Positions 42,242 to 51,629 of a DNA stretch of 64,000 nt are shown here, in pieces. How positions within the stretch are numbered: position 1 is the stretch's first letter; the number at the start of each line of letters is the position of its first letter. The position numbers and the translations under genes were made by a program. Source of the DNA: Nocardioides sp. dk884 (GTDB lineage Bacteria > Actinomycetota > Actinomycetes > Propionibacteriales > Nocardioidaceae); assembly GCF_009557055.1 (NCBI RefSeq), contig NZ_CP045649.1, positions 1,649,501 through 1,713,500 on the forward strand, in the 5' to 3' direction. The notes beneath the pieces were generated by a model. The model saw only the letters and a program-made list of their open reading frames with translations. It had not been told where the DNA came from and did no database searches.

Positions 42242-44758
42242 TCAGCCTTCCACAGCGTCGGGCGCTGACGCGTCGGGTCCGGCGGGTCCGTCAGGCCCGT
42301 CGATGACCCCCAGCCGGGCCGCCACCGGCCCGGCGCACGCCGCGATCGGCTGGCTGGCGGGCAGGCCGGAGCCGTCCCGGCGCCCGGTGGCGTCCGGCAG
42401 CTCGACGGGGGTGCCGGAGTCGGAGGCCGCCCGCGCCGGGCCGACGCCGGCCCACGCGAAGACCAGCGCGTCCTCGCCCTTGAGGAAGCGGTGGCAGCGC
42501 ACGCCTCCGGTCGCGCGACCCTTGGGCGGGTACTCCGCGAACGACGTCACCTTCACCGCGCCGGCCTCGGTGCCCGGCAGCGCGGTCGAGGAGCCCGACG
42601 CGGTGACCAGCACGGCGTCGGCGGGCTCGAAGGCGCCGAAGAACACCACCCGGTCGCCGTCACCGAGCCGGATGCCGGCCACGCCGCCGCCGGTGCGGCC
42701 CTGCGGGCGTACGGCGTCGGCGCCGAACTGCAGCAGCTGGGCCTGCGCGGTGACGAAGCAGAGCGTCTCCTCGCCGGTCGTGAGCTCGACCGCGCCGACG
42801 ACCTCGTCGCCGTCCGCGAGCCGGATCACCTCCCACTCGTCGCGGTTGAGGACCTCGGGGTTGACCCGCTTGACCACGCCCTGACGGGTGCCCAGCGCGA
42901 GACCGGGGCCCTCGGTGGCCAGCGAGCACAGCGCGAGCGCGCGCTCGCCCTGGGCCAGCGCGAGCAGGTCCTGCAGCGGGACGCCGCCCTGGAGGTTGGG
43001 CTCGTTGGCGGAGCCGGGCAGCGCCGGCAGGTCGAGGACGCCGAGGCGCAGCACCCGCCCGTGCGAGGTGAGCACACCGATCTCGCCACGCACCGTGGTG
43101 CGCACCGCGGAGACGATCACGTCGTGGTTGCTGCGCCCGCCGCCGGTGCCGACGGCCTGGTCGTTGTTGGTGCGCGCGAGCCGGCCGTCGGAGCCGAGGA
43201 ACGCGAAGCACGGGTCGTCGGCGACCTCGAGGGGACCGGCCGCGGCCTTCGGGTCGCTGCCGGAGGACTCCAGCAGCACGGTACGCCGCGGGGTGCCGTA
43301 GGTCTTGGCGACCTCGGCGAGCTCCTCGGAGACGACCCGGCGCAGCTGGGCCTCGTCGCCGAGGATCGCGTCGAGCTCCTCGATGGTGCGGCGCAGGTCC
43401 TCGCTCTCCTTCTCCAGCTCGAGCTTGGAGAAGCGGGTCAGGCGGCGCAGCTGCATCTCGAGGATGTAGCTCGCCTGGGCCTCGCTGAGGTCGAAGACCT
43501 GCATCAGGCGGGTCCGGGCCTGCTCGGCGCTGTCGCTGGCGCGGATCAGCGCGATCACCTCGTCGATGTCGAGGATCGCGATCAGCAGGCCCTCGAGGAG
43601 GTGGAGGCGGTCGGCGGCCTTGCCGCGGCGGAACACCGAGCGACGGCGTACGACGGTGAAGCGGTGCTCGAGGAAGACCTCGAGCATCTCCTTGAGGCCC
43701 ATCGTGCGGGGCTGGCCCTCGACCAGGGCGACGTTGTTGACGCCGAAGGAGTCCTCCATCGGGGTCTGCTTGTACAGCTGCTCGAGGATCGCCTCGGGGT
43801 GGAAGCCGTTCTTGACCTCGATGACCAGCTGCAGGCCGTTCTCCCGGTCCGTGAGGTCCTTGAGGTCGGCGATGCCGAGCAGCTTCTTGGCCTGGACCTG
43901 GGTCTTGATCCGCTCCATCACCTTCTCGGTGCCCACGCCGTAGGGCAGCTCGGTGACCACGATGCCCTTGCGGCGACCGATGGTCTCGATGCGCGCGGTG
44001 GCGCGCATCTTGAACACCCCGCGCCCGGTCTCGTAGGCGTCGCGGATGCCGCTGAGGCCGACGATCTTGCCGCCGGTGGGCAGGTCGGGGCCGGGGATGA
44101 AGCGCATCAGGTCCTCGAGGGAGGCCCGCGGCGTCTTGATCAGGTGGCGCAGCGCCTGGACGACCTCGACCAGGTTGTGCGGCGCCATGTTGGTGGCCAT
44201 GCCGACAGCGATGCCGGTGGTGCCGTTGACGACGAGGTTGGGGATCGCCGCGGGCAGCACGGACGGCTCGAGCTCGCGGCTGTCGTAGTTGGGGCGGAAG
44301 TCGACGGTGTCCTCGTCGATCGACTGGGTCATCGCGACCGCCGCCGGCGCCATCCGGGCCTCGGTGTAGCGCATCGCGGCGGGGGAGTCGTCGGGGGAGC
44401 CGAAGTTGCCGTGCCCGTCGATGAACGGCACGCGCATCGACCACGGCTGCGCCATGCGCACCATCGCGTCGTAGATCGCGCTGTCGCCGTGCGGGTGCAG
44501 GCGACCCATCACCTCACCGACGACGCGGGCGCTCTTGACATGGCCGCGGTCGGGCAGCAGCCGCATGTCGTTCATCGTGTAGAGGATGCGGCGCTGCACC
44601 GGCTTGAGGCCGTCGCGCGCGTCGGGGAGCGCCCGGGAGTAGATGACGGAGTAGGCGTACTCGAGGAAGGAGGACTCCATCTCCTGCTGGATGTCGGTGT
44701 CGAGGATGTGCTCCTCGAAGTCATCGGGGAGCTCTGGGGTCTTCGAACGCCGTGCCAT
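42242..44758 (-). CDS. parC: DNA topoisomerase IV subunit A
   Basis: An 838-residue type IIA topoisomerase breakage subunit, partner of parE. The N-terminal winged-helix domain has [46 protein letters not shown] and RYTEARM with the catalytic Arg-Tyr. A coiled-coil tower and a C-terminal beta-pinwheel follow. The pinwheel has [12 protein letters not shown] and [12 protein letters not shown] repeats but not the strict GyrA box, which favours ParC. ATG 44758 ([11 protein letters not shown]) is chosen; an in-frame ATG at 44767 adds three residues. Divergent from the GNAT-synthetase gene over 96 bases. Confidence 0.93.
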   Translation of the reverse strand: MARRSKTPELPDDFEEHILDTDIQQEMESSFLEYAYSVIYSRALPDARDGLKPVQRRILYTMNDMRLLPDRGHVKSARVVGEVMGRLHPHGDSAIYDAMVRMAQPWSMRVPFIDGHGNFGSPDDSPAAMRYTEARMAPAAVAMTQSIDEDTVDFRPNYDSRELEPSVLPAAIPNLVVNGTTGIAVGMATNMAPHNLVEVVQALRHLIKTPRASLEDLMRFIPGPDLPTGGKIVGLSGIRDAYETGRGVFKMRATARIETIGRRKGIVVTELPYGVGTEKVMERIKTQVQAKKLLGIADLKDLTDRENGLQLVIEVKNGFHPEAILEQLYKQTPMEDSFGVNNVALVEGQPRTMGLKEMLEVFLEHRFTVVRRRSVFRRGKAADRLHLLEGLLIAILDIDEVIALIRASDSAEQARTRLMQVFDLSEAQASYILEMQLRRLTRFSKLELEKESEDLRRTIEELDAILGDEAQLRRVVSEELAEVAKTYGTPRRTVLLESSGSDPKAAAGPLEVADDPCFAFLGSDGRLARTNNDQAVGTGGGRSNHDVIVSAVRTTVRGEIGVLTSHGRVLRLGVLDLPALPGSANEPNLQGGVPLQDLLALAQGERALALCSLATEGPGLALGTRQGVVKRVNPEVLNRDEWEVIRLADGDEVVGAVELTTGEETLCFVTAQAQLLQFGADAVRPQGRTGGGVAGIRLGDGDRVVFFGAFEPADAVLVTASGSSTALPGTEAGAVKVTSFAEYPPKGRATGGVRCHRFLKGEDALVFAWAGVGPARAASDSGTPVELPDATGRRDGSGLPASQPIAACAGPVAARLGVIDGPDGPAGPDASAPDAVEG

Positions 44759-44854
44759 GGCGCCCATTGTCCCCGGTAGGTGCGTCCGGTGTGCTCGTGG
44801 CTCGCCGGTGAGCAGCAGCGGCCTGATCACCGCCGATGGCGGTAGATTTCCCCT

Positions 44855-47560
44855 GTGACCCAGCAGGACGACGTGCCCAGCGCCCCGGCCCACTGGGAGG
44901 CCGACGTTCTCCTGCGGGACGGACGCACCGCCCACATCCGCCCGATCGGGCCCGACGACGCCGACCTGCTGGTCGATTTCTACGACAAGCGCGTCTCCGA
45001 CCAGTCGAAGTACTACCGCTTCTTCTCGCCGATGCCGCACCTCTCCGAGCGCGATGTGCGGCGCTTCACCCACGTCGACCACGTCGACCGGGTGGCGTTC
45101 GTGCTGACCCTGTCCGGGCAGATGATCGCGGTCGGTCGCTTCGACGTGGTCCGCCCCGGCGAGGCCGAGGTCGCGTTCCTGGTCGAGGACCGCCACCAGG
45201 GCCGCGGCATCGCCCAGGTGCTGCTCGAGCACCTCGCCCAGGCCGCTCGCGAGCGCGGCGTGGAGAAGTTCGTCGCCGAGGTGCTGCCCGACAACAGCCG
45301 GATGATCCAGACCTTCCGCGACGCCGGCTACCGCGTCGCCAGCGAGTACGAGGACGGCGTGCTCGCCCTGGAGTTCTCCATCGAGCCCACCGAGACCGCC
45401 ATCGGGGTGATGCTCAACCGCGAGCACCAGGCCGAGGCCGCCTCGATCCACCGCTTCGTCAACCCTCGCTCGGTCGCGGTCATCGGCGCGAGCCGGCGCC
45501 AGGACACCATCGGCCAGGCGCTGGTGCGCAACCTGGTGACCGGCGACTTCACCGGGCGCGTGTACGCCGTGAACCCGAGCGCCGCCGCGGTGTCCGGCCT
45601 CCCGGCGTACAAGACCGTGATGGAGATCCCCGACGAGGTCGACGTGGCGATCGTGGCGGTGCCGGCCGAGGCCGTGCAGGACGTCGTGCTCGACTGCGCG
45701 GCCAAGGGCGTCCACGGCCTGGTCGTGATCTCGGCCGGCTTCGCCGAGACCGGCGAGGAGGGCCGCCAGCGCCAGCGCCGCCTGGTCGGGCTCTCGCGCT
45801 CCTACGGCCTGCGCCTCATCGGCCCCAACGCGCTCGGCATCATCAACACCGACCCCAACGTCTCCATCAACGCCTCGCTGTCGCCGCTGATGCCGCCGCG
45901 CGGTCGCGCCGGGTTCTTCTGCCAGTCCGGTGCGCTCGGCTCCGCGATCCTGGAGAAGGTCAACAACCGTGGCCTGGGCCTGTCGACCTTCGTCAGCGCG
46001 GGCAACCGCGCCGACGTCTCCGGCAACGACCTCCTGCAGTACTGGGAGGAGGACGACACCACCGAGGTGGTGCTGCTCTACCTGGAGTCGATCGGCAACC
46101 CGCGCAAGTTCTCCCGCATCGCGCGCCGCGTCTCGCTGCGCAAGCCGATCATCGCGGTGCGCTCGGGGCGTACGACGCAGGGCGTGCCGATGGGCCACAC
46201 GGTGCGCCGCATCGCCGCGCCCCCGCAGGCGGTCGACGCGATGTTCCGCCAGGCCGGCGTGATCCAGGTGGAGTCGCTGGAGGAGATGTTCGACGTCGCC
46301 CAGCTGGTCGCCCACCAGCCGCTGCCCCGCGGTCGCCGGGTCGCGATCGTCGGCAACTCCGACGCCCTCGGCCTGCTGGCCGCCGACGCCGCAGCGGCGG
46401 TGGGCCTGGTGGTCAACCGGTCGGTCGCGCTCAGCGCCGAGCCGAGCGCCGAGGAGTTCGAGGACGCCCTCGACGAGGCGATCGACGACCCCGAGGTCGA
46501 CGCGGTCATCGCCGTCTACATCCCGCCGCTCAACATCTCCGGCGAGGGCGTGGCCAACGTGCTGGCCGCGGTCGGTGAGCAGTCCGACAAGCCCCTGGTC
46601 TCCTCCTTCCTCGGCGCCGAGGGCGTCCCGGAGCTGCTGCGCGTCCCCGACGTCGCCGGCTCCACGGCCGGTCGCGGCTCGGTCCCGTCGTACCCCGCCG
46701 TCGAGGCCGCGGTCCGCGCGCTGGCCCACGTCGTCGACTACGCCCTGTGGCTGCGCACCCCGGGCGCCCCGGTGCCCGACGACGACGAGGTGGACCGCCC
46801 GGCCGCCAAGCGGCTGGTCAACCAGGTGCTGCACCGCCACCCCGACGGCACCGACCTCGCCCAGCCCGAGCTCACCGAGCTGCTCGGCGCCTACGGCGTG
46901 CAGCTGTGGAGCAGCCGGCCGGTCACCTCCCTCGACGAGGCGCTCGCGGCCGGGGAGGACCTGGAGTGGGACGTGGTGCTCAAGGCCACCGCCGACCACC
47001 TGCGCGAGCGCCCCGACCTCGCGCACGTGTGGCGCAACATCGAGGGGCCCACCGAGATGCGCAGCGCCTGGTCGTCGCTGACCGCGATGATCAGCGACCC
47101 CGGCAAGGCCGGCTTCGTGGTGCAGAAGAACGCCCGCCCCGGCGTGCCGATCGCGATCCGCAGCATCGAGGACCCGCTCTTCGGCCCGGTGGTCTCCTTC
47201 GGCATCTCCGGCCCGCTGATCGAGCTGCTGGCCGACAAGTCCTACCGGATCCCGCCGCTGGGCCCGCACGACGCGGCCAGCATGGTGCGCGAGATCAAGT
47301 CCTCCCCGATGCTCTTCGGCTACCGCGGCAGCGAGGTCGTGGACGTCGAGGAGGTGGAGCGGCTGATCCGCCGGGTCGCGCAGCTGCAGAACGACCTGCC
47401 GCAGGTGCGCGCGATGGAGCTGTCGCTGGTCCTGGCCGGCGCCCACGGCGCCACGGTGCTGACCGCCGCGGCGCGCGTCGAGCCGGTCGCCGACCCGCGC
47501 TCGGACTGGTTCGTACGCCGCCTCCCGTCGCTGCCCGGCGACACGCTCCCGACCGGCTGA
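44855..47560 (+). CDS. GNAT acetyltransferase / NDP-forming acyl-CoA synthetase fusion (Pat-like)
   Basis: A 901-residue protein. Residues about 15-175 are a GNAT domain with the acetyl-CoA loop [13 protein letters not shown]. From about 195 a CoA-binding domain starts ([18 protein letters not shown]), then two ligase-CoA domains ([17 protein letters not shown], and [16 protein letters not shown] with a candidate catalytic His). Residues about 650-890 are an ATP-grasp domain ([11 protein letters not shown] to the end). The GNAT-first order matches the Streptomyces type of protein lysine acetyltransferase Pat, where the synthetase part may sense ligands rather than catalyse. It probably acetylates acyl-CoA synthetases. 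GTG start. Confidence 0.88.
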   Translation: MTQQDDVPSAPAHWEADVLLRDGRTAHIRPIGPDDADLLVDFYDKRVSDQSKYYRFFSPMPHLSERDVRRFTHVDHVDRVAFVLTLSGQMIAVGRFDVVRPGEAEVAFLVEDRHQGRGIAQVLLEHLAQAARERGVEKFVAEVLPDNSRMIQTFRDAGYRVASEYEDGVLALEFSIEPTETAIGVMLNREHQAEAASIHRFVNPRSVAVIGASRRQDTIGQALVRNLVTGDFTGRVYAVNPSAAAVSGLPAYKTVMEIPDEVDVAIVAVPAEAVQDVVLDCAAKGVHGLVVISAGFAETGEEGRQRQRRLVGLSRSYGLRLIGPNALGIINTDPNVSINASLSPLMPPRGRAGFFCQSGALGSAILEKVNNRGLGLSTFVSAGNRADVSGNDLLQYWEEDDTTEVVLLYLESIGNPRKFSRIARRVSLRKPIIAVRSGRTTQGVPMGHTVRRIAAPPQAVDAMFRQAGVIQVESLEEMFDVAQLVAHQPLPRGRRVAIVGNSDALGLLAADAAAAVGLVVNRSVALSAEPSAEEFEDALDEAIDDPEVDAVIAVYIPPLNISGEGVANVLAAVGEQSDKPLVSSFLGAEGVPELLRVPDVAGSTAGRGSVPSYPAVEAAVRALAHVVDYALWLRTPGAPVPDDDEVDRPAAKRLVNQVLHRHPDGTDLAQPELTELLGAYGVQLWSSRPVTSLDEALAAGEDLEWDVVLKATADHLRERPDLAHVWRNIEGPTEMRSAWSSLTAMISDPGKAGFVVQKNARPGVPIAIRSIEDPLFGPVVSFGISGPLIELLADKSYRIPPLGPHDAASMVREIKSSPMLFGYRGSEVVDVEEVERLIRRVAQLQNDLPQVRAMELSLVLAGAHGATVLTAAARVEPVADPRSDWFVRRLPSLPGDTLPTG

Positions 47561-47615
47561 GCCAGCTCCGCCGACCGGCACACGCGGCGCAGTGGTTGCG
47601 TGACACACTTCTCCC

Positions 47616-48200
47616 ATGCGTAGCAGGACCGACGACCGTGATCGCACGGTGGAGCTGAGGGCGGCCATCGACCGCACCGGGTACTACCCCGAGGTCGTGG
47701 CCGACGGGGTCGACGCCGCGGTGGCGGGGGAGCCTGTGGTGGCGTACTTCGTGCACCACGAGCCGACCTTCGACCACGACGAGGTGCGCCGTCACCTCAG
47801 CGTGGTGGTGCTGACCCCGACCCGGCTGGTGCTCGCGCACACCGACGAGCACGCCGGCGACGACCTGCTGCCCGAGCCCTACACCTCCACCTCGACCGAG
47901 GCGGTGCGCCTCTCGGCCGTGAAGTCGGTGGTGGTGACCCGGATGATCGCGAACCCGACCAGCGGGCCCTCGTTCCCCGCCGAGGCCAACATGACCATCG
48001 GCTGGGGCGGCGTGGGTCGCGTCGACCTCGAGCCCGCGGGCTGCAGCGACCCGCAGTGCGACGCCGACCACGGCTACACCGGTGTGCTCGCCTCCGACGA
48101 CTTCTCGATCCGCGTCTCGGCCGCCGCCGACGGACCGGCGGCGGTCGAGCGGCTGCTCGCCTTCGCGGAGTCGCTCTCGGCGCGGACCCACACGGCGTGA
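47616..48200 (+). CDS. DUF5998 family protein
   Basis: A 194-residue actinobacterial protein of unknown function. The pattern fits DUF5998: [22 protein letters not shown] near the start, [31 protein letters not shown] with its conserved His residues, and [13 protein letters not shown] near the end with an isolated Cys. Soluble, no signal peptide. It is GTGA-coupled to the phosphatase-like gene, an arrangement that recurs in actinobacteria. Confidence 0.85.
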   Translation: MRSRTDDRDRTVELRAAIDRTGYYPEVVADGVDAAVAGEPVVAYFVHHEPTFDHDEVRRHLSVVVLTPTRLVLAHTDEHAGDDLLPEPYTSTSTEAVRLSAVKSVVVTRMIANPTSGPSFPAEANMTIGWGGVGRVDLEPAGCSDPQCDADHGYTGVLASDDFSIRVSAAADGPAAVERLLAFAESLSARTHTA

Positions 48201-49318
48201 GCTTCGTCCCGCCCGCCTACGGCCAGCGCTCGCTGGCCGACGTCGTGCCGGCGGTCGGGGTGGCGCTGGGGGCGCGCCTGCCCGACCGGGACGTGCCCGC
48301 GGGGCTGGTGCTGCCCGACGCGTCGGCGTACGTCGTGTTCCTCATCGACGGCCTCGGCGCCAACCTGCTGCGTCGCTACGCCCACGCCGCGCCGTACCTC
48401 TCCTCGCTGCTCACGCACAGCGAGCCCGGCACCGCCGGGGTGCCGTCGACGACCGCGACCAGCCTCACCTCGCTCGGCACCGGCCTGCCGCCGGGCGCGC
48501 ACGGGCTGGTCGGGTTCACCTCGCGGGTGCCCGGCACCGGCAAGCTGCTCAACGCGCTGGCCTGGGACGCCGACGTCGACCCGGTGGAGTGGCAGCCGCA
48601 CCCGACCGCGTTCGCGCTGCTGCAGGCCCAGGGTGTGTCGGTCACGGTCGTCAACAAGCGCGAGTTCGCCGACAGCGGGCTGACCCGCGTCGCGCACCGC
48701 GGCGTCGACTTCGTCGGTGCCGACAAGGTCGGCGAGCGGATCGCCGCCGCCGTCACTGCCACCCGCGAGCGGCCCTCGCTCACCTACCTCTACGACGGCG
48801 ACCTGGACTGGACCGGGCACCGCTACGGCGTCTCCTCCAGCCAGTGGCTCCAGCAGCTCTCCATCATCGACTCCGAGGTCGAGCAGCTGCGCGAGGCGCT
48901 GCCGCACGACATCCGGCTGGTGGTGGTGGCCGACCACGGCATGATCGACTCCCCGCCGCAGAGCCGCATCGACGTCGACGAGCAGCTCGAGCTGCGCGAC
49001 GGCGTGGCCCTGCTCGGCGGCGAGGCGCGCTTCCGCCACCTGTACTGCCACAGCGGCGCGGTCGACGACGTCGTGGCGACCTGGCGCGAGGTCCTGGGGG
49101 ACCGTGCCGAGGTGCTGACCCGCGAGGATGCGATCCTGCGCGGCTGGTTCGGCGCGGTCCGTGGGCCGGTGCTGCCCCGTCTCGGCGACGTGCTGGTCGC
49201 CGGGTGCGGCGACCACGCGATCTTCTCCTCCCACGACTTCGCCTACGAGACGACGCTGGTGGGACTGCACGGCTCGCTCACGCCCGACGAGATGCTGGTG
49301 CCGATCCTCGTCGACTAG
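48197..49318 (+). CDS. Alkaline phosphatase superfamily / nucleotide pyrophosphatase-like protein
   Basis: A 373-residue type I phosphodiesterase of the alkaline phosphatase superfamily. VVFLIDGLGANLL carries the first metal Asp, PSTTATSLTSLGTGLPPGAHGLVGF contains the nucleophile Thr, YLYDGDLDWTGHRYG and VVADHGMID are the later metal-binding Asp/His blocks, and CGDHAIFSSHDF is the last His. No signal peptide, so it acts in the cytosol or at the membrane. GTG 48197 overlaps the DUF5998 stop. The substrate is unknown. It ends four bases from a converging membrane-protein gene. Confidence 0.87.
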   Translation: MSFVPPAYGQRSLADVVPAVGVALGARLPDRDVPAGLVLPDASAYVVFLIDGLGANLLRRYAHAAPYLSSLLTHSEPGTAGVPSTTATSLTSLGTGLPPGAHGLVGFTSRVPGTGKLLNALAWDADVDPVEWQPHPTAFALLQAQGVSVTVVNKREFADSGLTRVAHRGVDFVGADKVGERIAAAVTATRERPSLTYLYDGDLDWTGHRYGVSSSQWLQQLSIIDSEVEQLREALPHDIRLVVVADHGMIDSPPQSRIDVDEQLELRDGVALLGGEARFRHLYCHSGAVDDVVATWREVLGDRAEVLTREDAILRGWFGAVRGPVLPRLGDVLVAGCGDHAIFSSHDFAYETTLVGLHGSLTPDEMLVPILVD

Positions 49319-49322
49319 CGGC

Positions 49323-49904
49323 TCACGCGCCGCCGCGCCCGACCCGTGCCGGCTGGACCAACGCCGCGGCGACCAGCAGCAGGACCCCGAGGATCACGAT
49401 CGACGTGGCGGTGAACGGGGGCGCGTCGGACGACGGCATCAGCCACAGCGGCTCGTAGTCGCTCGCACCGGAGCAGCGGATCGCGGCGTCGCCGCCGGAG
49501 TGCCCGTAGAGGGCGATCGCGGCGATGGGCACGCCGTCCACCACCCGTGAGCCGAAGGTGGTCAGGTCCTCCGGTTGCTCCGGGAGGTCGAGGCCACGCT
49601 CGGGCAGGCAGCCGACCTCCGCCGTGGACGGCGTCCGTCGCGGATCGTCGACCTGGCCGTAGAGCACCCACGGGCTCTGGAAGAACCTCGTCGGGGGCAC
49701 CTGGGTCACCGAGTCGGCCGCGAGCTGGACCGGCTGCGGGGCGTCCGCACGTCCGGCGGCCAGGCCGAAGACGAGCGTCCCCACTCCGATCACCAGCAGG
49801 ATCAGGCCGGCGACCTGTCGGCGCCGCCGGGTGGCGGCGGAGTTCTGCAACCGCCGGGACCGTGCGTCCCGCGCAGTGCGCAGACGCGCGAGCGAGCTCC
49901 CCAC
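49323..49904 (-). CDS. Two-TM membrane protein, paralogue A
   Basis: A 193-residue protein: a basic cytoplasmic start (RRLQNSAATRRRR), TM 1 (VAGLILLVIGVGTLVFGLA), an exported domain of about 115 residues, TM 2 (SIVILGVLLLVAAALV) and a basic tail. The exported domain has VLYGQVD, AEVGCLPERG, a GxxxAxxC-type segment AAIRCSGAS and two Cys residues. The same layout and motifs occur in the protein at 59811-60362. The function is unknown. The pair brackets the Tad core genes. Confidence 0.68.
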   Translation of the reverse strand: MGSSLARLRTARDARSRRLQNSAATRRRRQVAGLILLVIGVGTLVFGLAAGRADAPQPVQLAADSVTQVPPTRFFQSPWVLYGQVDDPRRTPSTAEVGCLPERGLDLPEQPEDLTTFGSRVVDGVPIAAIALYGHSGGDAAIRCSGASDYEPLWLMPSSDAPPFTATSIVILGVLLLVAAALVQPARVGRGGA

Positions 49905-50037
49905 CGAACCTCCTCAGCCAGCGCGTGGACGCGGCACGACCAGCGTGGGCGTCATCGCCGCACGCGTGAGGAGGATAGCGGCCCGTCCCGTGGTCCTCGG
50001 GACGGTTGGCGCGGGGGAAAGGGGGTAGGAAGCGGCC

Positions 50038-50901
50038 ATGTCCCTTGTCGTCGCGATCATGGATGAGCAGCCCGCCGGCTCATTCCGTGGCGCGGCGTCG
50101 TGGGGAGAGTGGCAGGTGCACCCGCTCTCCGACCCCACGGCGCTCGCCACCGACCCGCAGATCCGTTCCCCGCACACCCGTCACCTCCTCGTGCTCGCCC
50201 CGACCGCGCACGCGATGGCCGCCCACGTCGCCGCCTCCACCGTCGCCGCGGCCCGCCCCGAGCTCCCGGTGCGGGTGCTGTCGTTCCCGGTGTCCGCCGC
50301 CGTGCTGGTGCGTGCCGCGGAGCTCGTCCCGGCCGACACCGCGTCCGCGACGGCCGTGTACGACGCGATCCTCGCCGCCCTCGACACCGTGGTGTGGGGC
50401 GCCTGGCTTCCGTCCGTGGCGCGGCTCTCGCGCCCGGCCCCGACGCTGGGCCAGCACGTCCAGTCCTGGTTCGCCGGCGCCGACGGGTTCCTCGCGGTGC
50501 ACGGCGACCCCGGGTGGGTGGCGAAGCTCCCGATCGCCGAGCTGGCGCCCGAGCGCCGGCTGCGCCGGGTGCCGACGCCGGGCGTCGTCGCCGCGTCGTT
50601 TGAGTGCCACGCCTACGGCGAGCTGCCCGAGGCCGCCATCTCCGCCCTGTTCGCGATGGGGCTGGCGACCCGGCCGACCCGCCGTGAGCCGGTCGCTGAC
50701 GTCGCCCGTGCGTGGGGCTCGGCCAAGGCGGTGGAGTTCGTCATCTCCTGGCCCGCCGCCCCGGGTGCCGCCGGCACCCCCACGTCCCTGCGGTGCCCCT
50801 CCTGCGAGGAGCCGGTCCGCGACCAGATCTGCCCGTTCTGCCGGATCGCCGCCGAGGGCGTCGACCGCACCGAAGGATCCCTCCGAGGAGTCGCACGTTG
50901 A
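50038..50901 (+). CDS. Zinc-ribbon protein at the head of the Tad operon
   Basis: A 287-residue soluble protein. The main part is alpha/beta and Ala-rich with no recognised family. The C-terminus is a four-Cys zinc ribbon, RCPSCEEPVRDQICPFC. ATG 50038 is the first codon after a promoter-sized gap of 133 bases. The stop overlaps the cpaB start as TTGA, so it is made together with the pilus genes and may be an accessory or regulatory Tad factor. Nothing in the sequence defines its target. Confidence 0.7.
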   Translation: MSLVVAIMDEQPAGSFRGAASWGEWQVHPLSDPTALATDPQIRSPHTRHLLVLAPTAHAMAAHVAASTVAAARPELPVRVLSFPVSAAVLVRAAELVPADTASATAVYDAILAALDTVVWGAWLPSVARLSRPAPTLGQHVQSWFAGADGFLAVHGDPGWVAKLPIAELAPERRLRRVPTPGVVAASFECHAYGELPEAAISALFAMGLATRPTRREPVADVARAWGSAKAVEFVISWPAAPGAAGTPTSLRCPSCEEPVRDQICPFCRIAAEGVDRTEGSLRGVAR

Positions 50902-51629
50902 ACGCTCGTCAGCGTCGGGGAGTGCTGTTCCTGCTCGCCGCGCTCGCCCTTGCCATCGCGGTCTTCGTCGCCGTGAGCAGCTATGTCTCCCAGGTCGAGA
51001 GCCAGGTCGGCCCCAAGATCACCGTCTATGAGGTCTCCGAGCCCGTCGACGCCTACCTCCCGCTCGGCGCCTCCAACGTCCGGGCCAAGGAGGTGCCGCG
51101 GCGCTGGGCCTCGCCCACGGCCGTCACCAGCCTGCGTGAGCTGGAGGGGCGCCGCGTCGGCTTCCAGCTGGCCGCGGGCACCGTGATCACCTCCGACATG
51201 CTCATCCCCTCGACCGACCTCAGCCCGACCGAGCGCGAGATCGCCATCAACGTCGACAGCGTCACCGGCGTCGCCGGACGGGTCCGCCCCGGTGACCGCG
51301 TCGACATCATCGCGGTGTTCGCCGACGTGCCGGGCCTGCCCAAGCAGGCGCGGGTCATCGTGCGCGACGTCCGGATCGTCTCGATCGGCGGCCAGCAGAC
51401 GGTCACGGTCGACACCGAGTCGACCGTCGGCACCAGCAAGGACGTCGTGCCGGTGACTTTGGCGCTGGAGCCGAAGAACGCGCTCTCGGTCACCTATGCC
51501 GCGGCGTTCGCCCAGGAGGTCCGGCTGGTCGCGCTGCCGGGCGACGTCGGGGCCAACCGCTCCGGCGAGATCGACGACTTCGACGCCGAGGACCTCGGCG
51601 GCCAGGCAGTCCCGGAGGAGGCACGATGA
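50898..51629 (+). CDS. cpaB: Flp pilus assembly protein CpaB/RcpC
   Basis: A 243-residue protein with one N-terminal TM segment (GVLFLLAALALAIAVFVAVSSYV) and a SAF-type domain outside: VRAKEVPRRWASP, GRRVGFQLAAGTVITSDML. This is followed by the CpaB/RcpC block REIAINVDSVTGVAGRVRPGDRVDIIA. CpaB proteins are thought to act with the secretin or wall passage of Tad pili. TTG 50898 is used as start: it overlaps the previous stop (TTGA) and has GAGGAG seven bases upstream. Confidence 0.9.
   Translation: MNARQRRGVLFLLAALALAIAVFVAVSSYVSQVESQVGPKITVYEVSEPVDAYLPLGASNVRAKEVPRRWASPTAVTSLRELEGRRVGFQLAAGTVITSDMLIPSTDLSPTEREIAINVDSVTGVAGRVRPGDRVDIIAVFADVPGLPKQARVIVRDVRIVSIGGQQTVTVDTESTVGTSKDVVPVTLALEPKNALSVTYAAAFAQEVRLVALPGDVGANRSGEIDDFDAEDLGGQAVPEEAR

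Noticed and set aside
42242..47677. A very long open frame on the minus strand continuing upstream of parC through the GNAT-synthetase gene
   Set aside because: The upstream part is His/Arg/Gly-rich antisense shadow translation. parC has a clear start at 44758 and the forward gene has strong domain motifs.
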